A stretch of DNA of 64,000 nucleotides from Akebia trifoliata (lineage: Eukaryota; Streptophyta; Magnoliopsida; Ranunculales; Lardizabalaceae): contig CM030710.1 of NCBI GenBank assembly GCA_017979445.1, positions 18,152,248 through 18,216,247 on the forward strand, read 5' to 3'. The position numbers and the translations under genes are program-made. Shown piece after piece: positions 45,610 through 56,068 of the stretch (positions within the stretch are counted from its first letter, which is position 1; every line of letters starts with the position of its first letter). The notes below the pieces were generated by a model. That model was not told the origin of the DNA. It ran no database searches and was given only the letters and a program-made list of their open reading frames with translations.

Positions 45610-46240
45610 TCTCAGAAATTACCTTTTCAAAATGTCTCCCCCGACTCCGTGTCGATGCCAGCTCTGTGCTGATGAAATCATCTTTTTCAAAATACTTTCC
45701 CGACTCCGTGTCGATGCCAGCTCCGTGTTGATGAAATTACTTTTTCAAAATGCGTTCCCGACTCCGTGTCGATGCCAGCTCCGTGCTGATGAAATTACTT
45801 TTTCAAAATGCTTTTCCAACTCCGTGTTGATGCCAGCTTCATGCCGACGAAATTATTTTTCAAAATGCGTTATCGACTCCGTGTCGATGCCAGCTTCGTG
45901 CTGATGAAATTACTTTTTCAAAATGCGTTCCCGACTCCGTGTCGATGCCAGCTCCGTATTGATGAAATTACTTTTTCAAAATGCTTTCCCAGCTCCGTGC
46001 TAATACCAGCTCCATGCTGATGAAATTATTTTTTCAAAATATTTTCCCGACCCCGTGTCGATGCCAGCTCTGTGCCGATGCCAACTCCATGTTGATGCCG
46101 ACTCCGTGTCGATGCCAGCTCCGTACTGATGCCAACTCCGTGTTGATGTCGACTCTGTGTCGATGCCAGCTCTGTGCTAATGTAATTCTTTTGTTAAATA
46201 TTTTACCAACTCCGTGTTAATGCCAGCTCCGCGCCGAGAA
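45610..46240 (+). repeat. 58-bp tandem repeat array
   Basis: About 10 copies; the unit contains gactccgtgtcgatgccagc and then tgatgaaattactttttc. Spacing of 58 bp is seen between 45730 and 45788. Near 46070-46160 the array breaks into shorter units of about 19 bp. Open frames here are repeat artefacts. Confidence 0.85.
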
Positions 46241-47063
46241 ATTACTTTTTCGCTAAAACTCATAATAAACAACTTTACCCGACTTAATAAAACATCATGC
46301 ATCTTTTTTTTTTGTAAATAAGATAGTAACGCTTGGTCTTCTGTACCCACAGGTGGCCAAGCGAAAGAAATACAAACAGCCAAAGTGCCTCCCTATTTTC
46401 TTAGATCATCTACCGTCACCATGAGTTCTTCTGAACCGACATAACCTCCAGTGACTGAAGCATCAGGTATCGACCCGCAAATAACAGCGATATTAAAAAT
46501 AATCGAAAGGCAAGAAAAGATAGTTAGTACTGTGTTAGCCAACGTTAGCATCCTACAAGATCAAACAATACAGCAGCACGCATTCGGGTAGAATCAAGAA
46601 TTACCCGAGCAACCTCCACAGGGACCCCAAACTACAATGCCACCTGCAGTGCCTGAATACCAGGGGCCTCCGCTCTATATCCCACAGAATCGACCACCCC
46701 CTATGATCATTCCCGACGATGAATGTGAGTATAGGGCTACGAAAGCAAAAAGCGCAATAGACGAAAAACTGGCTCAACAGATCGAATCTCTACAAGAAGA
46801 GATGATGAGGATGAAGAGTCTCAACTCTATGAGCGGAACCCAATTCAAGGATCTGTGTTTTTACCCCAATGCTCAATTACCAGCCAAGTTCAAGTGTCCG
46901 GAGTTGGAAAAATATAACGGAGTGGGATGTCCACTGTAGCATCTAAAGTTGTATTGTGGATCCATGTGCCAGTATGGCGAGGATGACAGGTTGTTGGTAC
47001 AGTTGTTTCAGAGGAGCTTAACGGGGCCAGCACTCAAATGGTTTTCTGGATTGGATCACTCAC

Positions 47064-48295
47064 TGATGAGACTATCGTTGTTCTTCTCACCGGAGTTAAT
47101 AATAATCTTACGTTTACCTTACTTGTGGGGCAAGTAGGGGATCGAACCCAAGAGAAAGGAGGAATAGAGTTAAGCTAAGAAGATAAAATTCAAATTAACT
47201 AAAAGGAATTAAAACTGTTTTTCTTTGTATTTTTTGAACTTATAAGAAAATGTAAAATTACTAGAAAAGAGACTAAAGTAAAGGAAATTAAAAGTAAGTA
47301 AACTTATGAAATTAAAACACCATTAGAGGTGGATCTACCTAGAACATGTTGATGAGCAATTCTTAGTTTCAAGCCTTTTTGTAACTCAATCGTAAGGGCT
47401 TGGTGTTAGCTCCTTAGATCGGAAAGTTTTGCAAATGAAATGAAATAAGGGAACATAAACAAAGTAGAATTCTTTGAAAACTTCCTACTACCAATTATCT
47501 AGTTTAAGCATACTTTATCTTGATCTAATCTAAGCATAAAGTATCTATATTAAGAATAATAGGTGCAAGAAACTTAAAGAGAATTCATAAGCATTTTAAA
47601 TAAAAGAAAGGCATGAAATTAAAAATAACACAAGAACTTGCTCTAGGCTTTTCCACTCTCCAATGGAGGGGAACTTAGCCTAATGTCATTGCAAGAGAGA
47701 GAAGATAAGAGATGAAAGAACTTTTCTTCATTTCTTGGAGAAAATTACAACTTCTTCTTCTTTTACTTTTTACAAGACTAATTAGCCAAAAGGAAATAAC
47801 TAGAAAATGAAAATATAAAAAATAAGAGAATAGGCAAAGAGCCTTAGATTAAAGGAGTCTTGGATAAGAGAATCAAGATGGGACCTTTCTCTAGAAATGA
47901 AGGCTCTATTTATAGAGAAAAATGTGTGTAGAAGAGTTTAAAAGTAGCCTCCACTTTTCTTTGCACAAAAAGACAAAAGAGGAGAATATGAGTTAAGGAT
48001 TAGGGCATTCCAAAGGATTAGGGCATTCCAAAGTGTTAGGGCATTCCAAAGTGGGCCCAAATGCTTTTGCCTTGAGATTTTGATTCCAAATTGTTGATTT
48101 TCTGCACAAGAAACACACGTAATTAGATTTATCTAGTAAATGAATTTATTTATATATAATTAAGCCTAATTAACATGCAACGTGGTGGTTTGAGGCTTAT
48201 CATGATTATTATCTTAATATAGAGAAATAAGTACAAAAATCAAGATAAATATCCAGAAAATGTGCGTATAATTGAGTGTTTGGAGACACTCATCA
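47064..48295 (-). mobile_element. Solo LTR S1 inserted in Tat-3 gag
   Basis: 1232 bp with ends TGATGAG and CTCATCA and a 5-bp duplication, ctcac, at 47059-47063 and 48296-48300. Minus-strand orientation is inferred from a TATA box (ctataaatag, 47907-47914 reversed). It has no coding capacity. The family is not identified. Confidence 0.8.
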
Positions 48296-49064
48296 CTCAC
48301 TAATTAAGAACTGGCAGGACTTAGCCAAAATGTTCTAGCAAAATTACCGGTTCAATATTGATGTGGGGCTAGATCGAAACGATATGGCCAAAATGACAAG
48401 AAAGTAGAGGGAAACAATGAAAGACTATAGACATCCCAATTTGCACGAACCCGTTGAAAAAATCTAAATTTCCTCGAATTGATTTCGAGTTAGACTTAAG
48501 CCTCTCAATGGACCCGCATTGCCACTTGGCATCATTATTCATGCATACATGCATACATACATCATGTCATATAGCTTGCATGCTCAACCTTGTCCCTAAC
48601 CCGTAACCATTCTCCATTCACCGCTCCATCACCCATACCATAACCAAGGTCCATTTCCTCCTCCAACCTAACCTAAGTCCATATCCTAAATCCAAGGCCA
48701 AGTCTATTCCAAGTCCAAAACCCAAGTCCATATCCTAAATCCAAAGCCAAGCCCATTCTAAGCCCAAACCCAAGTTCATATCCTAACCCAAACCCAAGCC
48801 TAATACCAAGCCCACTCCAACTCCATTCTCTCATCCCTTCACAAGATGACACATGTTGATACTTCATAAGCCCCCAATACCCAATGCATCATCTAATTGG
48901 AGGGTCAACTTTCCTTTTGTGGAAACTCAAGAATGCCCTTCTCAAAAGGTTTAGTCAAACCAAAAAGGTTATTTGATCTTTGGTAATAATCCATAAAGGT
49001 GAGAGAACTTCCCATTATGCCCTCAAAAGGTGAGAATCTTCAAGTACATACATAGAGTTCTCCC

Positions 49065-49345
49065 ATTGGTCCATTTCAAAATTATACTTTCACCCTTGCT
49101 TTATTTGTTATTTACAAATGAACCAAGATCTACTTTTTACCTACCACTTCACCTTTACACATGTCATTCTCCTATTCATCCTCCCAAAAGTACTTTTGTT
49201 CTCCAATTGGCCTATTTCAAAATTATACTTCCACCCTTGCTTTATTTGTTATTTACAAATGAACCAAGATCTACTTTTTACCTACCACTCCACCTTTACA
49301 TATGTCACTCCCTTATTCACCATCCCAAAAGTACTTTTGTTCTCT
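49065..49345 (+). repeat. 141-bp tandem duplication in solo LTR S2
   Basis: Two copies, aaccaagatctacttttta at 49121 and again at 49262, nearly identical over the whole unit. They give two parallel open frames that are not genes. Confidence 0.85.
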
Positions 49346-50279
49346 CACCTCTATTTACCAAAAAAATCAAGGATTAAAGAATGCTTTTAGGGTTTCTTCA
49401 CAAATGTCATTTTTGCCCTCATACAAATGAAAAATCCAAAAAGAAATAACCTAAACTTTGTGTCAATTTTCTTTATTTTTAGGGTTGGACCACTTTATCC
49501 CCAAAAGTTCTTCAAAAACTCTATAAATACTCTCATTTTCTAAGACCAATTCATGCTCTCAAGCCCCATCTCTCAACCTAAACCTCTACCAAATTCTCTA
49601 CTCATCTCTCATCTCTCAACCTTCAACTCTTTCAACCCACCCTTAACTACATCCTTCAACTCTCAAGTTCATTCAAGACTTCCAAGGGGACAAGGTGGGA
49701 TAGTAGTTAGTTATTTATTTTCTTTTATCTTGCATCTTCTTCTTCTAACCCTCTATTTTCTTTTTTAGAAACCCCTAGGATATAATGGAGAATCCTCCTT
49801 CATCCCGAGTAGATTGAACCTCAACCTTTGGCATGGAATGTTTGAGGCGGTTTGGTCGAAAGGATGGAGGTTGAAGCCCTTTTTAACCCATTCTCATATC
49901 ATGCATCATAATGTACACTATGCACACACCTCACATATGTTTGGCTATGATGAAGAAATGTGTAACTCTCTTGATGGGGTTAAAACACTAAGTTTCTAGC
50001 TAAACATGCATGCATTAAGGTTATGGATCTAAGGGTACTCCATCCATGGAATTTTTCTATAATCCTAAATCAACATCTCAACTCATGCAAAAGTGTGTTG
50101 ACTACATAGAATGTCTTCTTCCATAAGATATTTCTTATGTCAACACTAACATCAAATCATCTTCTAAAGAGGTACATACACACCATGTGCACCCACCCAC
50201 TTCATGCATCCCATGCACTTTACTTGTTATATTATTCTTTTCAAAAATGGCCAAATCTAAAGGTAACCACCATAGGTGG

Positions 50280-50314
50280 AGAGAATGGGGTGCTTAACAC
50301 CTTCCCCATTCTCT
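50280..50314 (+). promoter_or_regulatory. Conserved R-U5 hairpin, solo LTR S2
   Basis: A perfect 11-bp stem, AGAGAATGGGG with CCCCATTCTCT, carries the loop TGCTTAACACCTT. Confidence 0.75.
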
Positions 50315-51290
50315 AACTGAATCCCCTTACTTAGATCTTAGGTAGACCATACCTTTTCCATGATTGAGAGTCACTACAATGCCATAAAAAAATGATTTTC
50401 AAAAGAATCGATTCGGGTGTCCATTCACACCCATTTACAAAAAAGAATGGTGGCGACTCCAAACCACGTAGCATTGAGGTTCAAAAGTGAACATTCTCAT
50501 GTCTACAAAGAGTATGCGCAGAGATGGCGAGAATCTGCCTCACAAGTAAGGCCTGCAATGACAGAGCAAGAGATGAACACTACGTTTATCTCGACACTAG
50601 GACACGCCTTCTATACTCATCTGGTGGGGCACACCACAGGCACATTCTCGAACCTGGTACAAGTGGCGGATTGGGTCGAGGACGAGATCCGAACAGGTCT
50701 GATCTTCGATTTCACGAGCCTAGGGGCAACTACTGGAATCCCTTCTCAGAGAAAGCCAGTGCCTACGGGAAAGAAGAGGGAAGAAACTAATGTCAATAAC
50801 GTACAGCAGAATCGACCCATCTTTATCCGTTTACCAGCACCAAGATCACAAACATCGTCAACTTCATGGGCACCAGCACCGCCAACATGGAATCCTGTAC
50901 CTCAAAACCAATTCAGGGCAAATCCTCCACTAGTTGCACAGCAGGCACCACTATATGGGTAGAATCAGCAGGCATGACTCAAAAGAGTAAACAGAGTATT
51001 TACCAGGTTACCCATGACATTATCAGAATTACTACCAATCTTACTCAGGGGTGAATATCTTGCAAAACGTCCGCCAAATCCTGAAGCTGCCAAAGGGCCA
51101 AGGTACAACCCCAATTTATTCTGTGAATTCCACATGGGTGCACCAGGGCACTCTACAGACCAATGCTGGTAGTTCAAGCATCAAGTACAGAACCTGATCG
51201 ATAAAAAGGCTCTCATCCTAGATGGGCCTGCCAACCCACCCCAACAACAGAACATCAATCAAGACCCCCTACCTACTCACAATGGATAGG

Positions 51291-51870
51291 GGAGTGGGCA
51301 CAGGGTAAATGTCATCTGTGGAGAACTCGATTTCAACCCCTCGGATTTGATAGCACCCATTGGGACAAAAATCAGGGTCCACCTAACCTAGAAATCCAAG
51401 GCGTCAATGGTTAACACAGTCAACCACTGCACAACCAACGCATCCCAAAATTCACTACCACCACTCAGATTGGCCGACTCACCATCCATCCTACTCATCA
51501 GAATACGACTACTCGACCACCCTTAGTCATACCTTACGGATCACCCCATCATCAAAATTCGACTCGGCCTCTCCTTGTCATACCCTACGCACCACCGTAT
51601 TCTCAAGGATCAACTCGACCCCCTCTTCATATACCATACACTTCATCTCCACGTCTACCACTCGTCATTCCATATACTCCATCAGCTCCTCACATAATTC
51701 CTCCTACTACCACTGCCTCCAAACCATTACCACCATCCCTCATTCTCCACATGAAATCCGATCCACCTCTCATAACCATACGCTCACCTAAACCATTCCC
51801 TTATACCTCCGATCAGGCAGTCCCCTGAAGCTATGAGACCACTATCACCACAACTGCGGGGGTCGAAACA
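51291..51870 (+). pseudogene. Gag-protease linker of Tat-3
   Basis: After the knuckle the frame continues with VNVICGELDFNPSDLIAP and then decays. The stretch 51430-51830 is rich in Pro, His and Ser codons (cctcatc, ccaccac) with stops. It is a typical low-conservation spacer. Confidence 0.5.
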
Positions 51871-53549
51871 ATGAATGAAACAATAGTGGCTGATATCGGC
51901 CATATGACAAGGGCAGGAAAATGTCAAAAATTGTCAGAAAGTGGGGAAGAAACAAAAGAGACAGCAAAAGAGGTGATAGATGAAGAAAAAAGGAAATCGA
52001 AGGGAAAAGGTAAGCTATATAAGGATGAAAAGACGAAAGAAAAGGTAAAGGTGACAGACAAGGAAGCTACAGACTTTGTTAAGCTCGTTTTCAAGAGTGA
52101 GTATAATATAGTAGACCAGTTAAACAAGCAGCCAACTCAAATCAGTATTTTGGGGCTAATGCAGAAATCGAAAGAGCACCAAGAGGCATTGCTGAAAGTT
52201 TTAGGCAAGTCACATGTACCTTCGACCACGTCACCAGCACAGTTGGAACAAACAGTCAGCTAGATCATAGCCCCCAATCCCATTATTTTCACAGAGAATA
52301 AATTTACGTCTGAAGGAACGGGGCACGTCGAACCACTAAACATCATGGTCATATGCAAGGGCATGATGGTCGCCAGAGTACTGATTGATAATGGCTCAGC
52401 GCTTAACGTCTGTCCGCTTGAAACCTTCCGAAAACTCAATGCCGATTGGTCGCATGTGAAACCCAACAACAAGGTTGTACGAGGTTTTGATAGCACAAGA
52501 AGGGATTCGCTAGGTGAAGTGGATCTACCAGTCACTATAGGTCCTTGCACATTTGAAGTAACATTAGAGATCATGGAGATACCGACAACCTTCAATTTAT
52601 TACTGGGCAGGCCGTGAATCCATATAGCCGGAGTTGTACCCTCTTCTCTACACCAGAGAGTCAAATTCATCATGGGACAAAGAATGATATCAATACTGGT
52701 AGAGAACTTGACGAAGGACAAGGTACTCTACCATTCATACCAATTCGCTGCTGTCAATCACATTGAGAAAGGAAAGGAGAAGATAAAGGCAAAGCTATCA
52801 AGAACAAGTCTGATGATTGGTCAGATTATGAAAAGGACAGGTTATCGACCCAAGCAAGGGTTGGGACCGGGAGGAAGAGGAAGAGCTACACCGGTCGAGG
52901 CAAGAAAGCATACACCTTATTTTGGTCTAAGGTTTAGGCCCACAAAAAGGGATATTGCAGAAATGAATGATAAGAAAAAAGAGCTTCGACTAGCGAGAAG
53001 GCAAAACTGCGAACCGAACATCTAGAATCTGGGCCGAGTCCCTCACATCAGTGTTAGCTTCCCAGGATCACATGCCAGACCCGACAATTTATCAGAACCA
53101 CAACTAGCAAAAAAACCAAAAAGGATAAACATCTTTGAGTCCTAAACATCTTTCGTAGAAGGCATTGATGTTCTATTCAATTGGGATTCCGATGGAAGTC
53201 CATCAGAGACCGCTCCAAAATCCACCAAAGCGGAGATCACTACCAACCAAGAGAACAACTCACCATTTATATCGGGCATTGACTGGGCATCAGTCGTCAT
53301 TCCACCGAGCTTGGGAGGGACTATGCCCCAATCTAACAACAACCAATCGGAGATCATGGTCATCTCCAAAACACCATCCAAATCATCCAACGAATTACTT
53401 GCTCATCTCATCCGCCCCTTCAGAGAAGGGGAAACCTTGCACAACTGGGAGGAATTCCCATTGACACTTGAGGCTGTTGAGGCCTAAAAGAAAAATGTCG
53501 TTAGGCGACATCAATTTGCCCGAGGATCATAACGAGCCCTCGTCCTTGG
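51871..53549 (+). pseudogene. Protease and G-patch region of Tat-3
   Basis: One frame is interrupted by a few stops (52261, 52615, 53023, 53144, 53484). A charged spacer (EKRKSKGKGKLYKDEKTKEK) is followed by the aspartic protease: VLIDNGSALNVCP, with D-N-G in place of the usual D-(S/G)-G, and a flap/end motif FNLLLGRP. About 80 residues later a G-patch-like motif, MKRTGYRPKQGLGPGGRG, appears, then ELRLARRQN. Protease cuts the polyprotein; G-patch domains bind RNA or helicases in other proteins. The frame ends at a candidate intron donor. Confidence 0.8.
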
Positions 53550-53616
53550 GTAAAGACTGTTTTGGGGACTCCCTATCTTTATTAACAAATTTGCATGATT
53601 GTTCTTCTTATTTCAG
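53550..53616 (+). other. Candidate 67-nt spliced intron between protease and RT
   Basis: The donor is cttgg|gtaaag and the acceptor gttcttcttatttcag|g. Removing 67 nt (3n+1) moves the reading from the protease frame to the RT frame without a broken codon (ctt ggg tat tta). Ogre elements are known to splice an intron between protease and RT. The length is near the lower limit for plant introns. Confidence 0.6.
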
Positions 53617-55505
53617 GTATTTAGAAAATCACAAAAAAATAAAAATTTCTCAAAAAGCAAAAAAATCAAAAATTTCTCAAAAATCAAAAAACTTAAAAAA
53701 CTTTCAAAATTGTAAAAAAATAGATATTTTCCAAAAACCAAAAAAAGATTTTTCAAGGGATCTATCTCCATTAAATGAGTATCCAGATAAAATAGAATTT
53801 AAAAGGGACGAGTATGATTTTGATCTTGAACTCGACTTCGATCTCATGGGGATAGAAGAAGAGTCTAAGGACGAAATGGAATACCCACCCAAAGAAATCA
53901 AAGATTTGGTAGAACGTTACAAAAGAGGTGTTCAGCCAAACATCAAGGATACAGACTCAATCAATCTTGATACCGAAGAGGACCCACGAATTGTCAAGAT
54001 TGGAGCCTTGTTGAGGTCACAGCAGAAAGAAGATATGGTCGAATTCCTACGAAAATATCAAGACGTCTTCGCATGGTCGTACAGGAATATGTCGGGTTTA
54101 GATACAGATCTAGTCGTCCACAAACTACCCATTGCTTTAGAAAGTAAGCCAATCAAGCAAAAACTGAGAAGACTGAAGCCAGAATGGACCCTCAAGGTCA
54201 AAGATGAGGTCATGAAGTAGTTTGAAGCAGGATTTCTTGCAGTTTCTACGTACCCAGAATGACTAGCTAACATTGTACCAGTACCCAAGAAGGATGGAAA
54301 AGTACGCATGTGTGTTGACTACCGAGGCTTGAAAAAAACCAGTCCTAAGGATGATTTTCCACTACCACACATCGACACTCTAGTTGATAGTACAGCAGGG
54401 CATGACATGTTTTCGTTTATGGATGGTTTCTCAGGCTATAACCAGATAAAAATGGTAGAAGAAGACCAAGAAAATACTGCATTCACCATACCGTGGGGTA
54501 TTTTCCACTACAAAGTCATGCCATTCGGGCTGAAAAACGCAGGGGCGACTTACCAATGGGCAATGACCGTATTATTCCATGACATGATCCATAAGAAAAT
54601 GGAGGTCTACGTAGACGACATGATCGCTAAATCCGACATTGAAGAAGACCACCTGGTAAATCTCAAGAGGTTGTTCGACAGGTTGAGGAAGTATAGCTTA
54701 AGGCTAAATCCGGCAAAATGTGTGTTCGGGGCAACATCGGGCAAGCTACTGGGATTCATCGTCAGTAAAAGGGGCATTGAAATAAATTCGACAAAGACTA
54801 AATATATCCTCTAAATGAAGGCACCCGTTAGAGAGAAAGACGTTCGGGGCTTTTTGGGGAGAATACAGTACATTAGTCGGTTTATAGCGTAATTCACGCC
54901 TATTTGCGATCCAGTCTTCAAGCTACTGAGGAAAGATACACCGAAGAAGTGGAACAAGGACTATCAGGAAGCATTCGACAAGATCAAGTAATATTTGCTC
55001 AATCCACCAGTCCTAGTTCCTCCTACTCCAGGACAACCTTTACTGATGTACATCTCAGTGCAGGAAACATCTATGGGGTGTGTGCTAGGACAACATGATG
55101 AATCGAGACGGAAGGAACAGGCCATCTACTATCTCAGCAAGAAGTTCATCGATTACGAAGTGAAATTTTCGACACTCGAAAAGACTTGTTGTGCATTGGT
55201 CTGGGCATTTCAACAACTACGTCATTATTTGCTAAACTGTTTGACTATGCTTATCGCCAGGATGGACCCCCTGAAGTACCTATTCGAAAAACCAGCACTA
55301 ACAGGCCACACAGTGAAATGGCAATTATTGTTATCTGAGTTCAACATCACCTATGTCACTCAAAAAGACATCAAAGGGCAAGTCATCACTGACCACCTCG
55401 TCGAGCACTCGTTGCCTGATTACGAGCCGTTAAAAACGAACTTCCCAGATGAAGCCATACTATTTGCCGAGATTGAAAACGATGATGATGACGATGAACC
55501 AGGCT
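53617..55505 (+). pseudogene. Reverse transcriptase and RNase H of Tat-3
   Basis: A Lys-rich linker and an acidic segment (DEYDFDLELDFDLMG) lead to YQDVFAWSYRNMSGLD and then RT: NIVPVPKKDGKVRMCVDYRG, DDFPLPHIDTLVD, FSFMDGFSGYNQI, MPFGLKNAGATYQ and the active site VYVDDMIAKS near 54610. The RNase H follows (PLLMYISVQETSMGCVLGQ, YYLSKKF, YSTLEKTCCAL-like, ARMDPLKYLFEK). The frame is constant through the whole segment. It is broken only by stops at 54218, 54260, 54812, 54890, 54989 and 55505, each at a codon that is Gln or Trp in relatives. Together these enzymes make element DNA in particles. Confidence 0.88.
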
Positions 55506-55507
55506 GA

Positions 55508-56068
55508 AAAATGTATTTCGACGGAGCAGCTAATCAGAAAGGAAACGGAATAGGGGCAGTCTTGATTAAGCCAGACGGGTCCCATATACCGATCGCAATC
55601 AGATTGAAATTTCAATGTTCTAATAACGAGGCTGAATATGAAGCATGCATAGCAAGGTTGAAAGTAGCACTGGATCTCGAGGTGGATGACATTGATGTTT
55701 TCGAAGACTCAAGCCTAGTAGTTTATCAGACGACTGGAGAATGGAAAACCCGGGAACAGAGATTGGTCCCTTATCATGAGTATCTAGAGGAATTAAGCTT
55801 ACGTTTTGACCGGATCTCATTTACATTCATGCCAAGAGCTAAGAATTAGTTCGCCGATGCACTAGCTACGCTTGCTTTCATGATTAGTATTTCAGAAGAT
55901 CTAATCATCGACCCAATTGAGATCAGAATTCAGAACGATCCAGCTTACTGTCTTCCCGTCGAAGTGGAAGAATCCGAAGAAAAGCCTTGGTACTCGGACA
56001 TCAGGGCATATCTCGAGGATCGAATCTTTCCCTCAGATGCAACGTCAAATGATAGCAGAACTATCTAG
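55508..56068 (+). pseudogene. Second, archaeal-type RNase H of Tat-3
   Basis: MYFDGAANQKGNGIGAVL carries the first Asp; NNEAEYEACIARL carries the Glu; VFEDSSLVV has the third acidic site; and, after a stop at 55847, FADALATLA carries the last Asp. This extra RNase H is a marker of the Tat lineage. A linker to integrase follows, ending with a stop at 56066. Confidence 0.85.

Larger units (their letters stand above)
43723..46420 (+). other. Tat-3 leader with three tandem-repeat arrays
   Basis: No gene. In order: 44400-44690, loose repeats of ccgtt-(c)caaaca-cggat type; 44895-45330, repeats with gggt...accc hairpins; 45405-45545, the leader block shared with Tat-1 and Tat-2, including the hairpin ATGGAC-TAC-GTCTAT at 45465-45479; 45610-46240, a 58-bp array. 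All lie between the primer site and gag. Confidence 0.75.
48426..50507 (+). mobile_element. Solo LTR S2 (Tat-like) inserted in Tat-3 gag
   Basis: 2082 bp, from TATAGACATCCC (a worn TGTAGACA start) to TGTCTACA. Flanks are aagac (48421-48425) and aagag (50508-50512), a 5-bp duplication with one change. It is related to the Tat-3 LTR in end sequence, TATA box (49522-49529), R-U5 hairpin (50280-50314) and motif GGTGGCGACTCC (50449-50460). Inside are a 141-bp tandem duplication (about 49065-49345) and worn repeats of ccaagcccaaatcc type (48650-48810). Confidence 0.82.
46421..51290 (+). pseudogene. Gag of Tat-3, split by two solo LTRs and with stop codons
   Basis: Pieces: 46421-47063, 48301-48425 and 50508 to about 51290. 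After removal of each solo LTR with one target copy, the frame is continuous. The start MSSSEPT is followed by a Pro-rich stretch (PPAVPEYQGPPLYIP). The capsid core has FKCPELEKYNG, LVQLFQRSLTGPALKWF and NWQDLAKMF, then YAQRWRESASQV and AFYTHLVGHT. The zinc-knuckle-like CEFHMGAPGHSTDQC lies near 51120. In-frame stops (46442, 46589, 46937 and others) are at positions where relatives have Gln or Trp. Gag forms the particle that packages element RNA. Confidence 0.85.

Noticed and set aside
45504..46220. Series of open frames with repeated Cys/Arg/Cys segments
   Set aside because: Translations of the 58-bp tandem array.
47120..47145. Box-B-like ggttcgatccc on the minus strand, hinting at a SINE or tRNA
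   Set aside because: It lies inside a 1.2 kb solo LTR with 5-bp duplication and TATA box; no box A at the right distance and no tRNA fold seen.
49030..49390. Two parallel open frames of 90-115 codons
   Set aside because: Produced by the 141-bp duplication in solo LTR S2.
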